Positions 38,267 through 48,516 of a stretch of DNA of 64,000 nucleotides are shown piece by piece (the first letter of the stretch is position 1; every line of letters begins with the position of its first letter). The position numbers were made by a program, and so were the translations under genes. The notes under the pieces were generated by a model that was given only the letters and a program-made list of their open reading frames with translations, was not told where the DNA came from and made no database searches. Source of the stretch: Alphaproteobacteria bacterium (GTDB lineage Bacteria > Pseudomonadota > Alphaproteobacteria > Rhodobacterales > Rhodobacteraceae); assembly GCA_030431825.1 (NCBI GenBank), contig JAUIIJ010000016.1, positions 1-64,000 on the forward strand. Direction: 5' to 3'.

Positions 38267-40822
38267 CTATTCCGCTCCCCGGATACGGCTCATCATTTCG
38301 ATGGTGTCCCGCGACAGCCCCGGCGTTTCGGCGATGCGCGCAAGTTCGGCCCCGATCAGCGACTGGCGCGCGCTGTCATAGCGCCGCCATGTCTGGAAGG
38401 CGCTGCACATGCGTGCGGTGGTCTGCGGATTGACCGGATCGAGCCGGATCAGCCAGTCGGCCAGCAGCCGGTAGCCTGATCCGTCGGCAATGTGAAAACC
38501 CGCATGGTTCATCGCCAGCGCGCCCAGTGTCGCGCGGAAGCGGTTGGGGTTCTTCCAGTTGAAATCGGGATGTTCGGTCAGGCGTGCCGCGACATCTGCC
38601 GCCTGGTCGGGGGCAGCCTGGGCGATCTGCATGCCGAACCACTTGTCGATCACCAGCCGGTCGCCCTGCCATTGTTCGTAAAAGGCGGCGACCTGTTCGT
38701 CGCCCTTGCCCGCGGCCAGCAGGCAGCCAAGTGACGACAGTTGCAGCGTCATGTTGTCGGCAACCGCGTATTGCTCTGCCGCCTGCGCGCCCCCATCCAG
38801 ACGCGTCAGCAGTGCCAGTGCCCGTGCGCCGAGCGCGCGCTTGCCGCTCTGGTCCGGGTCCGGGCGATAGGGGGCGTCCACGCGACATTCGGCCAGGATG
38901 CGCGGCAGCACGTCCTGCGCGTGCTGCGCAAGCGCGAGGGCCAGGGTTTCGCTGGCCTGCCAGATGGCATCCGGGTCGGGGGTGGTGCCCGCTTCGGCCA
39001 GCGCGCTGGCCAGTTCGGACTGGCTCGGCTGCGCGAGCATCAGCGCCCGGTAGGCCGGATCCAGCGTGTCGTCGCGCAGGACGGCGAGCATCCCGTCAAG
39101 ATAGGCTGCGCCCGCCGGCGCGCCGGATGTCGCCATGTCCATCATGGTTTCACGGGCGAGCGTGCGGCCGGCCTCCCACCGGTTGAACGGGTCGGTATCA
39201 TGCGCCAGCAGGAACGCCCGTTCGGCGGTGTCGGTTTCGCGCTCCAGCACGACAGGGGCCGAAAACCCGCGCAGGATGGACGGGACCGGCTTTGCCCCCA
39301 GCCCTTCAAAGCGGAAGCTCTGCGTGGTGCCGGTCATCTCCAGCGTCCGGGTCGCCTGTACCTCGTCGCCATTGGGACCGAGCAGGCCGACACGGATCGG
39401 GATGACCTGCGGCTGCGGGTCCGGGGTTGCGGCGCTTGCGGCAAGCGATTGCGAGAAATGTAGCGTATAGGTGCCGTCATCCCATTCTTCGCGCACCGCA
39501 AGGCGCGGGGTGCCGGCCTGCGAATACCAGCGTTTGAACTGCGCGAGATCGCGCCCGGTCACGTCCTCGAACACCTTGAGCCAGTCCTCGATCGTGCAGG
39601 CCTGTCCGTCATGACGCGCGAAATAGAGATCCAGCGCCTCGGCATAGGCCTGATCGCCAACCAGCCTTTTCAGCATTCCGATGACCTCGGCGCCCTTTTC
39701 ATAGACCGTGGCGGTGTAGAAATTGTTGATCTCCTGAAAGCTCTCGGGCCGCACCGGGTGCGCCAGTGGCCCCTGATCCTCGGGGAACTGGCGGGCGCGC
39801 AGCTCGATCACGTCCTGGATGCGCTTGACCGGTTCGGAACGCACATCCGAAGTGAACTGCGCATCGCGGAACACGGTCAGCCCCTCTTTCAGGCAAAGCT
39901 GGAACCAGTCGCGGCAGGTGATGCGATTGCCGGTCCAGTTGTGGAAATACTCATGCGCGATGATCGCCTCGATCCGTTCGAAATTGGCGTCGGTTGCCGT
40001 TTCCGGACTGGCCAGAACGGCGGAGGAGTTGAAAATGTTCAGCCCCTTGTTCTCCATCGCGCCCATGTTGAAATCATCCACCGCGACGATGTTGAACACG
40101 TCGAGATCGTATTCGCGGCCATAGACCTCTTCGTCCCATTTCATCGATTTCTTCAGCGCTTCCATGCCGAACGCGCATTTGCCCTCGTCACCGGCGCGCA
40201 CGTAGAGGTTCAGTTCGACCTCCTTGCCCGAGCAGGTGGTGAAACTGTCGGAATGGGCCAGCAATTCGCCCGCCACGAGCGCGAAGAGATAGGAGGGCTT
40301 GGGCCAGGGATCATGCCAGATCGCGTGCCCTTTGCCCTGAACCTGCGGGTTGCCGTTCGAAAGCAGCACCGGGTGCGGTCCCTTGATCTCGACGGTGAAC
40401 ACGCTCATCACGTCGGGCCGGTCGGGATAATAGGTGATCTTGCGGAATCCCTCGGCCTCGCATTGCGTGCAATACATGCCGCCTGACATGTAGAGCCCTT
40501 CAAGCGCGGTGTTGCCCTGTGGGTCGATCTCGACCTCGCACTCCCATACGAACGATCCCTCGGGCACCGCGCAGGTCAGGCCTTCATCGGTGACATCCGG
40601 GCTGACGGGCGTGCCGTCGATCGCCGCGCGGATCAGCCTGAGATCCTCGCCATGCAGGAAAAAGCGGTGATCGCGGGCCTCGGGGTTCGGCGCAAAGGCG
40701 ATGCGGCTGGCGACGCGGGTGGCATTCGGCGAGAGATCGAAGGTCAGGTGAACGGACTCGACGACAAATCCGAAGGGTGCGTAATCCTTCAGGAAGATCG
40801 TCTGCGGGGCGGTGTCCTTCAT
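38267..40822 (-). CDS. pepN: Aminopeptidase N
   Basis: An 851-residue M1 zinc metallopeptidase that removes N-terminal residues from peptides in the cytoplasm. Visible are the exopeptidase motif GAMENKGLN and the zinc site HEYFHNWTGNRITCRDW (HExxH with a downstream Glu). The later KRWYSQAGTP segment is also typical of proteobacterial PepN. Length is close to the E. coli enzyme. The gene is divergent from glcB, with a 234-bp shared upstream gap. Confidence 0.95.
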   Translation of the reverse strand: MKDTAPQTIFLKDYAPFGFVVESVHLTFDLSPNATRVASRIAFAPNPEARDHRFFLHGEDLRLIRAAIDGTPVSPDVTDEGLTCAVPEGSFVWECEVEIDPQGNTALEGLYMSGGMYCTQCEAEGFRKITYYPDRPDVMSVFTVEIKGPHPVLLSNGNPQVQGKGHAIWHDPWPKPSYLFALVAGELLAHSDSFTTCSGKEVELNLYVRAGDEGKCAFGMEALKKSMKWDEEVYGREYDLDVFNIVAVDDFNMGAMENKGLNIFNSSAVLASPETATDANFERIEAIIAHEYFHNWTGNRITCRDWFQLCLKEGLTVFRDAQFTSDVRSEPVKRIQDVIELRARQFPEDQGPLAHPVRPESFQEINNFYTATVYEKGAEVIGMLKRLVGDQAYAEALDLYFARHDGQACTIEDWLKVFEDVTGRDLAQFKRWYSQAGTPRLAVREEWDDGTYTLHFSQSLAASAATPDPQPQVIPIRVGLLGPNGDEVQATRTLEMTGTTQSFRFEGLGAKPVPSILRGFSAPVVLERETDTAERAFLLAHDTDPFNRWEAGRTLARETMMDMATSGAPAGAAYLDGMLAVLRDDTLDPAYRALMLAQPSQSELASALAEAGTTPDPDAIWQASETLALALAQHAQDVLPRILAECRVDAPYRPDPDQSGKRALGARALALLTRLDGGAQAAEQYAVADNMTLQLSSLGCLLAAGKGDEQVAAFYEQWQGDRLVIDKWFGMQIAQAAPDQAADVAARLTEHPDFNWKNPNRFRATLGALAMNHAGFHIADGSGYRLLADWLIRLDPVNPQTTARMCSAFQTWRRYDSARQSLIGAELARIAETPGLSRDTIEMMSRIRGAE

Positions 40823-41056
40823 GTTGTATCTCCGGGGTGCATCAGGTGTTCGCAGGCGACGTTAGGTTCGCCCGCCCCCGGTTGCAACCGGTCGATGAGG
40901 CCGGATGAATTCCTGCGTATCGTGGCGCTCTGCATTTGCGCCCGGCGATCCGCGCGCTGTGCATGATCCGTATCGTGGTCGCTTGTTGCCTATCGGAAAC
41001 TTTCAAACTAACAAGCGCTGTATACATTCGTGCACATCTCAGGAAGAGGGACCTTT

Positions 41057-43204
41057 ATGAGCGACAGGACCATGATCGAGGGGCTGCAAATCGCGCCCGC
41101 ACTGGTGGAGTTCATCGAAAAACGGGCGCTGCCGGGGACGGGTGTCGAGGCCGGCAGGTTCTGGGCCGGTCTGGCACGTGTCATGGGTGAGCTGGGGCCG
41201 GAAAACCGCGCGCTGCTGGACCGTCGCGCCGAATTGCAGTCCAAAATCGACGCCTGGCATATCGAGAACCGCGACAAGACCCATGACCACGCGGCCTACA
41301 AATCTTTCCTGGAAGAGATCGGGTATCTGCTGCCCGAGGGTGGTGACTTCCAGATTGACACCGGTCATGTCGATCCCGAGATCGCCACGGTTCCGGGACC
41401 GCAGCTGGTGGTGCCGATCACCAATGCGCGCTATGCACTGAACGCCGCGAACGCCCGCTGGGGAAGCCTCTATGACGGGTTTTACGGAACCGATGCGATG
41501 GGCAGTACCCCGCCGGTTGGCGGCTACGAGCGGGGGCGCGGCGCGCGCGTCGTGGCGCGGGCGCGCGTGTTCCTGGACGAGGCCTTTCCGATTGTCGGCA
41601 CCAGCCACGCGGATGTGCGCCGCTATCACGTGCGCGACGGTGCCCTGCTGGTGGATGGCCAGCCGCTGGTAAAGCCCGCGCAATTCGTCGGTTATCGGGG
41701 TGACCCCCGGGCACCGGATGCGGTGGTACTGTCGAATAACGGGCTGCATGTGGAACTGGTGTTCGACCGCGCGCATCCCATCGGCTGTCACGATCAGGCC
41801 GGCCTTGCCGACGTGCTGATGGAAAGTGCGATCACCGCGATCATGGATTGCGAGGATTCCGTCGCCTGCGTGGACGCCGAGGACAAGGTTCTGGCCTATG
41901 GCAACTGGCTGGGGCTGATGCAGGGCGATCTGTCGGCGACGCTCGAGAAGGGCGGCAAGACGGTGACCCGCGCGCTCAATCTCGACCGCACCTATACCGC
42001 GCCCGATGGCAGCGACCTTGCGCTCAAGGGGCGGGCGCTGATGCTGGTGCGTAATGTCGGCCACCTGATGACCAACCCCGCGATCCTGGATGCCGAAGGG
42101 AATGAGACATTCGAAGGGCTGATGGATGCGATGGTGACGGTGCTGATCGCCATGCACGATCTGCAACGCGAGGGCGGCAACTCGGTCAGCGGATCGGTCT
42201 ATGTGGTAAAGCCCAAGATGCACGGGCCGGAAGAGGTTGCCTTTGCGGTCAGGACATTTGACATGGTCGAGGACATACTCGGCCTGCCGCGCAACACCGT
42301 GAAGATCGGCATCATGGACGAGGAGCGGCGCACCAGCGTCAACCTGAAGCAGTGCATCGAGGCGGCGAAGAGCAGGGTCTGTTTCATCAATACCGGGTTT
42401 CTCGATCGCACCGGGGACGAAATCCACACGTCGATGGAGGCGGGTCCGTTCTCGCGCAAGGATTTCATCAAGCGCAAGGACTGGATCGGCGCCTACGAGG
42501 ATCGCAACGTCGATATCGGTCTGGAATGCGGTTTGCAGGGAAAGGCGCAGATCGGCAAGGGCATGTGGGCCATGCCCGACATGATGGAGGCGATGCTGGA
42601 TCAGAAGATCGCGCATCCCCGTGCCGGTGCCAACACTGCCTGGGTTCCAAGCCCGACCGCGGCGACATTGCATGCGCTGCACTATCACAAGGTCGACGTG
42701 TTTGCGGTGCAGGACAGGCTCCGGGCCGGGGGGCGCCGGGCGCATGTTGATGCGGTGCTGACCATTCCGCTGGCGACCTATCGGCGCTGGACGGACGAGC
42801 AGAAAATCCGCGAGGTCGAAAACAACGCGCAGGGCATACTCGGATATGTGGTGCGCTGGATCGACCAGGGGGTCGGCTGTTCCAAGGTGCCCGACATCAA
42901 CAATGTCGGCCTGATGGAAGACCGCGCGACCTGTCGGATATCGGCACAGCATATCGCCAACTGGCTGCACCACGGCGTCGTCACCCAGGAGCAGGTCGCC
43001 GAGGCGATGCGCCGCATGGCGGCCGTGGTCGACGAACAGAACGCGGGAGATCCGCTCTATCGCCCGATGGCGCCGGGGTTTGACGGGATCGCGTTTCAGG
43101 CGGCCTGTGATCTGGTGTTCGAGGGGCGCGCGCAGCCAAGCGGTTATACCGAGCCGGTGCTTCATGCCCGCCGTCTTGAGCTGAAAGAGGCCGCTGGCGC
43201 ATAA
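41057..43204 (+). CDS. glcB: Malate synthase G
   Basis: A 715-residue single-chain malate synthase G, condensing glyoxylate with acetyl-CoA in the glyoxylate/glycolate route. Characteristic stretches include [37 protein letters not shown] and [23 protein letters not shown] 41057 follows AGGAAGAGGG and gives the normal start; GTG 41030 is in frame but has no site. A long open frame on the opposite strand is a composition shadow. No isocitrate lyase gene is in the window. Confidence 0.95.
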   Translation: MSDRTMIEGLQIAPALVEFIEKRALPGTGVEAGRFWAGLARVMGELGPENRALLDRRAELQSKIDAWHIENRDKTHDHAAYKSFLEEIGYLLPEGGDFQIDTGHVDPEIATVPGPQLVVPITNARYALNAANARWGSLYDGFYGTDAMGSTPPVGGYERGRGARVVARARVFLDEAFPIVGTSHADVRRYHVRDGALLVDGQPLVKPAQFVGYRGDPRAPDAVVLSNNGLHVELVFDRAHPIGCHDQAGLADVLMESAITAIMDCEDSVACVDAEDKVLAYGNWLGLMQGDLSATLEKGGKTVTRALNLDRTYTAPDGSDLALKGRALMLVRNVGHLMTNPAILDAEGNETFEGLMDAMVTVLIAMHDLQREGGNSVSGSVYVVKPKMHGPEEVAFAVRTFDMVEDILGLPRNTVKIGIMDEERRTSVNLKQCIEAAKSRVCFINTGFLDRTGDEIHTSMEAGPFSRKDFIKRKDWIGAYEDRNVDIGLECGLQGKAQIGKGMWAMPDMMEAMLDQKIAHPRAGANTAWVPSPTAATLHALHYHKVDVFAVQDRLRAGGRRAHVDAVLTIPLATYRRWTDEQKIREVENNAQGILGYVVRWIDQGVGCSKVPDINNVGLMEDRATCRISAQHIANWLHHGVVTQEQVAEAMRRMAAVVDEQNAGDPLYRPMAPGFDGIAFQAACDLVFEGRAQPSGYTEPVLHARRLELKEAAGA

Positions 43205-43710
43205 TTTGTGACCGGGATGCGGGGGCCCTTCGCGCTCCCGGATGCCGGCCGTCACGGATCCGGCATCGCAATTCGGCAATACGGAAGGCGCGACCTTGGC
43301 ATTTCGCCGCGTCGCGCCACCGGCATATCTTGCCAACACGTTCCCCCGACAGAGGGCAGGTCGCGTTTTCGACGGGCCGCAGGACGGGGCATCCGCCAAA
43401 TGCGGCTGGGCCTTTGCCTTGGAAATGCAGCAAACACATCCGTTTTTCGCGGCGGCTGACGTCGCGGAAAGAACGCCGCGCAGCGCAGGTGCAAGACGCA
43501 TCAGATGCGGTTCATACGCTTCAGCAACCCTTTGACAACGCACGGATCTCCGGGCCGGTCAGGCATAGCCGCGTCGTCACGCGCATCTCGCGAGGTTGTG
43601 CGGGTCGAAACTGGACATCCGGGACAGATCAATTCATAACGGCTCTTCTGCATCATGTGCCGTAGGCACGCGGCGGGTGTGACAAATCAGCGAATATCGA
43701 GGAAACCAAT
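43205..43710. other. Gene-free stretch after glcB
   Basis: About 500 bp between glcB and the lipoprotein gene. All six frames give only short or low-quality reading frames, and I see no repeat, RNA gene or clear terminator. Confidence 0.6.
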
Positions 43711-44169
43711 ATGCGAGCAGTGATCATGCTTCCGATCGCGTTTGTTGCCGGATGCAACATGGACGTGAACACTTCGACGGTGAAGACCGATGTCAACCGG
43801 ACCTCTGCGTCCGAGAAGGCGTGCCTTCAATCCGGCTTCGTGAAGGGTACGGCCGAATTCACACAATGCGTCAGCGTAGGTGCAGCAGTGTCTCAGCAGT
43901 TCGAGGCGGAACGGGCACGCGCCCGTAAGGAGGAAACCATCGGCACCGGGCTGGCCGTCGAGATATGTGACGGGCATGCGCGGAGCAGGCTGGACTATCC
44001 AGTGCAACAGATCATCTCAAGCTCCGCGAAAGGGGACCATGTCAAAACGATCGATCTTTCCTATCGGATCGACAGGACATCGGAAAATCCCGACATCGTC
44101 TATGCAACCAGAGACGTTCGTTGCGTGTTGCGGGGCCGTGACCTCGTGGATATCGACATGGATGTCTGA
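43711..44169 (+). CDS. Putative lipoprotein
   Basis: A 152-residue protein with a short lipoprotein signal, MRAVIMLPIAFVAGC, where FVAGC is a usable lipobox and Cys15 would be lipidated. The mature part has a Cys pair (C38 and C52) and then an unrecognised C-terminal half. GGAAACC before the ATG is a fair ribosome site. I do not recognise a family, and the role is unknown. Confidence 0.6.
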   Translation: MRAVIMLPIAFVAGCNMDVNTSTVKTDVNRTSASEKACLQSGFVKGTAEFTQCVSVGAAVSQQFEAERARARKEETIGTGLAVEICDGHARSRLDYPVQQIISSSAKGDHVKTIDLSYRIDRTSENPDIVYATRDVRCVLRGRDLVDIDMDV

Positions 44170-44318
44170 ACGCTGACGGTCCGGCATCGGTGCAACGCGC
44201 CGGCCTGCACTGCGGCAACGCGCGCGCATCACGAACGGCGGACCCCCGGCGCGCTGAGATCAGCTATTGACGAAAGCGCCACGGCAGATATTTCAGCAGG
44301 AAACGGGAGGGACAGGTT

Positions 44319-44744
44319 ATGGCGATTTCACTGCGCAAGGCGCGAACCATCATTCGCAAGGCTCTGGAGAAGGGCCGGGAGTTGGAATTGAAGCCGCTGT
44401 CGGTGGTGGTTCTGGATGCGGGTGGGCACGTGCAGGCGTTCGAGCGCGAGGACGGTGCCTCGCCGGGGCGCTTTGCGATCGCGCACGGCAAGGCATATGG
44501 TGCGGTGATGCTGGGCATGGCGGGCACCGCTCAGATGGCGCGAGCCGAGCAGCAGGCCTATTTCATGGACGCGGTGAACGGGCTTTTCGGCGGGCAGGTG
44601 GTGCCGGTGCCGGGGGGCGTGCTGATCCGCGACAGGAAAGGGGCTGCGATCGGTGCGGTCGGTGTAACCGGTGATAGCTCGGACAACGATGCACGGGCCG
44701 CACTGGCGGGGATCGAAGCAGCGGGGCTTGACGGGGAAATCTGA
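44319..44744 (+). CDS. GlcG/HbpS-like (DUF336) heme-binding family protein
   Basis: A 141-residue protein of the GlcG/HbpS family: LSVVVLDAGGHVQAFEREDG near the N-terminus, the KAYGAVMLGM region, and PVPGGVLIRDRKGAAIGAVG typical of the fold. Family members bind heme or sit in glycolate and diol operons without known activity. A strong GGGAGGG precedes ATG 44319. Its proximity to glcB recalls the E. coli glc cluster, where glcG lies near glcB, but here a lipoprotein and a 500-bp gap intervene. Confidence 0.82.
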   Translation: MAISLRKARTIIRKALEKGRELELKPLSVVVLDAGGHVQAFEREDGASPGRFAIAHGKAYGAVMLGMAGTAQMARAEQQAYFMDAVNGLFGGQVVPVPGGVLIRDRKGAAIGAVGVTGDSSDNDARAALAGIEAAGLDGEI

Positions 44745-44869
44745 CAGGCCCGATGCCGGCGCATCGGTGCGCCACGACACACCCGCCTGCGCCGCCATGC
44801 AGAGTCGCGGAGTTGCCGTTCGTCCCGGGGCGTCCTATTCTTGTGCAAAGGCAAAAGACAGGCATTCAC

Positions 44870-45640
44870 ATGGCGCGCCCCATCGTCGGCATCATCGGCA
44901 ACAGCTATCTCATAAATGACGAGTATCCGGCCCACGCAGGCGGGTCGCACAACTCCGAAGCGGTGGCCGAGGTGTCCTGCTGCATGCCCATGTTGATCCC
45001 GGCGGATCCGCGTTTCCTGTCGGTGGACGAATTGCTCGAGACCTGCGACGGGTTCCTTCTGACCGGCGGGCGCCCGAACGTGCACCCCGAAGAATACGGC
45101 GAGGACGCGACCGAAGCGCATGGGGCGTTTGACCGGGCACGGGATGCGATCACCCTTCCACTGGTGCGGGCCTGTGTCGAGCGGGGGCAACCGTTTTTCG
45201 GTATCTGTCGCGGGTTCCAGGAGGTGAACGTGGCAATGGGGGGAACGCTTCATCCCGAGATCCGCGACCTGCCGGGGCGGATGAACCACCGGATGCCGCC
45301 GGATGGCACGCTGGAAGAAAAATTCGCGTTGCGTCACAGGGTGAGCTTTGCCGAAGGGGGCGTGTTTCATGAGCTGTTCGGGACAACCGAGGTCATGACG
45401 AACACGTTGCATGGGCAGGGGATCAAGCGCGCCGGGCCGCGAATCGTGGTCGATGGCCATGCGCCGGACGGAACGCCCGAGGCGATCTATGTCGATGGCG
45501 CGCCGGGCTTTACCCTGTCGGTGCAATGGCATCCCGAGTGGGACGCGGCGAACGACCCGGTTTCACGCCCGTTGTTTACCGCCTTCGGCGATGCGGTCCG
45601 TGCCTGGGCGGCGCGCCCGGCCCTGCAAAAGAGCGCCTGA
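44870..45640 (+). CDS. PuuD-like gamma-glutamyl-gamma-aminobutyrate hydrolase family protein
   Basis: A 256-residue class I glutamine-amidotransferase-like hydrolase. The nucleophile Cys sits in FFGICRGFQEVNVAMGGTLH and the His-Glu pair in SVQWHPEWD. FLLTGGRPNVHPEEYG is the usual oxyanion-side stretch. PuuD cleaves gamma-glutamyl-GABA in putrescine breakdown, but no other puu genes are nearby, so the substrate is uncertain. ATG 44870 gives the family start MARPIVGIIGN; the longer frame from 44753 is not supported. Confidence 0.88.
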   Translation: MARPIVGIIGNSYLINDEYPAHAGGSHNSEAVAEVSCCMPMLIPADPRFLSVDELLETCDGFLLTGGRPNVHPEEYGEDATEAHGAFDRARDAITLPLVRACVERGQPFFGICRGFQEVNVAMGGTLHPEIRDLPGRMNHRMPPDGTLEEKFALRHRVSFAEGGVFHELFGTTEVMTNTLHGQGIKRAGPRIVVDGHAPDGTPEAIYVDGAPGFTLSVQWHPEWDAANDPVSRPLFTAFGDAVRAWAARPALQKSA

Positions 45641-45696
45641 GTCGCGCGCATCGCAGGCCGGCCACGTCAGGGGCGCGCGACGGGTATATTTCGCCC

Positions 45697-47934
45697 TCAG
45701 ATCAGAAGGTCGAAATGCTTGTTCAAGGGCAGGTCGCGGGCGCGGGTCCCGGTCAGGTCGAACAGCGCATTGCCCAGTGCCGGCATCGAAGGCGGCGTGC
45801 CCGGTTCACCCGCGCCGCTGATGTAGGCCTTGTTCTCGAGAATGGCGACCTCGGTGACCGGTGCCGTGTGCATCCGGATTGCGTCGTAGTCGGGGAAATT
45901 GAGCTGCTCGACCTCGCCATCGGAAAATGTGATCTCGCCGTAGCAGGCCGCCGACAGACCATAATTCATGCCGCCGATCATCTGTGCCTCGACGATGCTG
46001 CGGTCGAGCACGATCCCGAGGTCGCAGGCGATCCACGCCTTGTTGATACGGATCGTGCCGTCTTCGTCGACCACTTCGATGACCTGCGCGACAGGGGTTC
46101 CGAAGCTGTAGGTAAAGCCCACGCCGCGTCCGACACCGTCCGGGGTCTTGCCGGTCCAGCCCGACATGTCGCGCACCGTCTCAAGGCAGGCCGCCGCCGG
46201 TTCCCATTCGGCCCGCGCCATCTGGAGGCGAAAGTCCAGGGGGTCGCGCCCGGCGGCATGGGCCATCTCGTCAACGAAACTGTCCAGCAGAAAGCCGTTC
46301 ACCGATGGTCCGACCGATCTCCAGAACCCGACCGGAACCGCCAGTTCGGCAAGATAACCCCGGATGCGGAAATTCGGGATCGCGTAGGGCGCGTTGAAGG
46401 CGCCGTCTACCGTGATCTTGTCCGGGCCGACTGCGGGGGCGCCCAGCCAGCGGCCCATCACCTGCTGGCTGCAGGATTGCGCCGCGATGTCACCGTCGAG
46501 CAGCACGGCCTTGCCATCCTGGACGGCGCCGCGAAACCGGCCGATTGCCGCCGGGCGATAGAAATCATGCTGCATGTCCTCTTCCCGCGACCACGTCACC
46601 TGGACCGGGGTATCGGGCATTTCCCGGGCGACCCTTGCGGCGAGAACCGCAAAATCCACCTCGCCACGGCGTCCGAAACCGCCACCGAGATAGGTGGTGT
46701 GCACATCAACGGCTTCGACCTCCAGCCCCACCGCATCGGCGCAGTGGCGGGCGGTGAATACCGGTGCCTGGTTGCCAGACCAGATATCGAGCCGTGTTCC
46801 CGAGTAGAGCGCGGTTGCATTCATCGGTTCCATCGTCGCATGCGCGAGATACGGTACGCGGTATTCCGCGCGAAGCTCGGTCGCGCCTTCCGGGGTTTTG
46901 GTCGCATCGCCATCGTCGCGCATGGTCGAGTTCGGACCGGAGTCAAAGGCCGAGGCGATCTCGGCAAAGATCTGGTCCGTTTCAGGTGGGTAGGGGGCTT
47001 CGTCCCATTCCACGTCGATCGCGTCCAGCGCCTGCATCGCGATCCACGTGTTGTTGGCGACAACAGCGACACCGGTGCCCAGGTCGATTACTTTTTCAAC
47101 ACCCGGCATCCCGGTGGCCTGCGAGGCGTCAAAGCGTATCATGCCGCCATGGCGCGGAGACATCCGGACCGAGGCGAATTTCATGCCGTCCAGCCGCACG
47201 TCGATGCCAAACTCCGCGGTGCCCGTGGTCTTGCCGACCATGTCCACGCGCGGCTGCGACTTGCCCAGCAAGCGCCATTCGGTGGCGGGCCGCAATTCGG
47301 TCTCGATCGGATCGAGCGCGGCGGCGGCCACGGCGAGATCTCCATAGGCAATCTCGGCGCCATCCGGCGCCATGACCTTGCCGTTCGCTGTCCTGAGCGA
47401 TTGACGGTCAACACCAAGACGTTGCGCGGCGGCCTCTTTCAGTGTCTCACGCGCCGATGCCCCGGCTGCGCGCATCCGCTCGAACCCGTCGATCATCGAG
47501 GTCGATCCGCCGGTGACCTGCATGCCCATGACCTTGCCGAACACGCCGAGCGTTTCGGCGACACCGTGCATGAAGTCGGATTTGTCGTACCCCTTGCCGG
47601 GCAGGGCATCCCCAACGAGCGCGGTGTTGTAATAGGCGGTCGCCGCAGGACCGTGCAGGATGCGAACCGCGTCCGGGTCGACGTCGAGCTCTTCGGCAAT
47701 AAGCGCCGCCCAGGTCGTCCTCACCCCCTGACCCATCTCGGCACGGGGCGCGAACAGCGTCACGCCCTGCTGGTCGATCAGTACGAAAGGATTCAACGCC
47801 GCTTCGCCCTCGGCGGGCTTCAGCGGGTTGGGGGCGGGTCGGGTGACATAATATGCTCCGAATGCCACGCCGCCGACGATGGCAGCGGAGCCGATCAGAA
47901 AGGTCCGGCGGGCGATTTTACCAAGGCTTGCCAT
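45697..47934 (-). CDS. Molybdopterin-binding large subunit of an isoquinoline 1-oxidoreductase-like hydroxylase
   Basis: A 745-residue xanthine-oxidase-family large subunit. The N-terminus RRTFLIGSAAIVGG looks like a Tat-type signal or anchor, so the enzyme is probably periplasmic. Family landmarks include RAEMGQGVRTTWAALIAEEL, TYLGGGFGRRGEVDF and the C-terminal ISGAGEPGTPPSMPALGNA. It pairs with the adjacent [2Fe-2S] subunit and lacks a flavin subunit, as in IorAB-type enzymes that pass electrons to cytochromes. It starts three bases after the small-subunit stop. The substrate is unknown. Confidence 0.88.
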   Translation of the reverse strand: MASLGKIARRTFLIGSAAIVGGVAFGAYYVTRPAPNPLKPAEGEAALNPFVLIDQQGVTLFAPRAEMGQGVRTTWAALIAEELDVDPDAVRILHGPAATAYYNTALVGDALPGKGYDKSDFMHGVAETLGVFGKVMGMQVTGGSTSMIDGFERMRAAGASARETLKEAAAQRLGVDRQSLRTANGKVMAPDGAEIAYGDLAVAAAALDPIETELRPATEWRLLGKSQPRVDMVGKTTGTAEFGIDVRLDGMKFASVRMSPRHGGMIRFDASQATGMPGVEKVIDLGTGVAVVANNTWIAMQALDAIDVEWDEAPYPPETDQIFAEIASAFDSGPNSTMRDDGDATKTPEGATELRAEYRVPYLAHATMEPMNATALYSGTRLDIWSGNQAPVFTARHCADAVGLEVEAVDVHTTYLGGGFGRRGEVDFAVLAARVAREMPDTPVQVTWSREEDMQHDFYRPAAIGRFRGAVQDGKAVLLDGDIAAQSCSQQVMGRWLGAPAVGPDKITVDGAFNAPYAIPNFRIRGYLAELAVPVGFWRSVGPSVNGFLLDSFVDEMAHAAGRDPLDFRLQMARAEWEPAAACLETVRDMSGWTGKTPDGVGRGVGFTYSFGTPVAQVIEVVDEDGTIRINKAWIACDLGIVLDRSIVEAQMIGGMNYGLSAACYGEITFSDGEVEQLNFPDYDAIRMHTAPVTEVAILENKAYISGAGEPGTPPSMPALGNALFDLTGTRARDLPLNKHFDLLI

Positions 47935-47937
47935 GAC

Positions 47938-48402
47938 TCAGGACTCCTTCATCTTGCCGGCGGCGGTGTGAATGGCTGCGCGGATGCGGGGGTAGGTGCC
48001 GCACCGGCACAGATTGCCCTGCATCGCGTCGTCGATCTCGGCATCTGTCGGATTTGGCGTCTCGGCCAGCAGCGCCGCCGCCTGCATGATCTGGCCGGAC
48101 TGGCAATAGCCGCATTGGGCAACCTGGTGTTCGACCCAGGCTTCCTGAATGACCGCCATGGCGTCGGGTGTGCCAAGACCCTCGATCGTGGTGACGTCGC
48201 CCCAGACATCGGACAGCGGCACCTGACAACTGCGTACCGCTTCGCCATCGATATGCACCGTGCAGGCACCGCAGGCGGCGACGCCGCAACCGAACTTGGT
48301 GCCGGTCAGACCGATTTCGTCGCGCAGCACCCAGAGCAGCGGAACCTCGTCCGGGAGGTCCACCTGATGAGATTTGCCGTTGATGGTGAGTTGGGTCGAC
48401 AT
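47938..48402 (-). CDS. [2Fe-2S] small subunit of the IorAB-like molybdenum hydroxylase
   Basis: A 154-residue iron-sulfur subunit. The plant-type cluster is [16 protein letters not shown] and the second cluster is [10 protein letters not shown] plus [12 protein letters not shown]. It relays electrons from the molybdenum site of the large subunit. It has no secretion signal of its own, so it would leave the cell with the Tat-bearing partner. It is divergent from the tetR gene across a palindrome-rich gap. Confidence 0.92.
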   Translation of the reverse strand: MSTQLTINGKSHQVDLPDEVPLLWVLRDEIGLTGTKFGCGVAACGACTVHIDGEAVRSCQVPLSDVWGDVTTIEGLGTPDAMAVIQEAWVEHQVAQCGYCQSGQIMQAAALLAETPNPTDAEIDDAMQGNLCRCGTYPRIRAAIHTAAGKMKES

Positions 48403-48429
48403 GGCTGGCCCCGATCCTGGCGATTGCTA

Positions 48430-48478
48430 TGACATTTTGGACATTTTGACAAATATATCAAAAAGTGTCAGAATGTCA
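48430..48478. promoter_or_regulatory. Nested palindromes between the IorAB-like operon and tetR
   Basis: TGACATT at 48430-48436 pairs with AATGTCA at 48472-48478. Inside, TTTTGA at 48444-48449 pairs with TCAAAA at 48458-48463. This AT-rich nested symmetry is centred in the 114-bp divergent gap and overlaps promoter-like sequence. It is a likely operator for the adjacent TetR protein acting on both genes. Confidence 0.55.
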
Positions 48479-48516
48479 ATCGAGCGAAAAACCAAGGGTG
48501 ATCAAGACCTTTTACC

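Noticed and set aside
41039..43543. 834-codon open frame antisense to glcB
   Set aside because: It mirrors malate synthase, whose family motifs are unmistakable on the + strand. The antisense translation is Arg/His-rich without domains, a common effect of high GC with third-position bias.
45526..48432. 968-codon open frame antisense to both IorAB-like subunits
   Set aside because: It spans two real genes with clear cofactor motifs on the other strand, and its translation is low-quality and Gly/Arg/His-rich.
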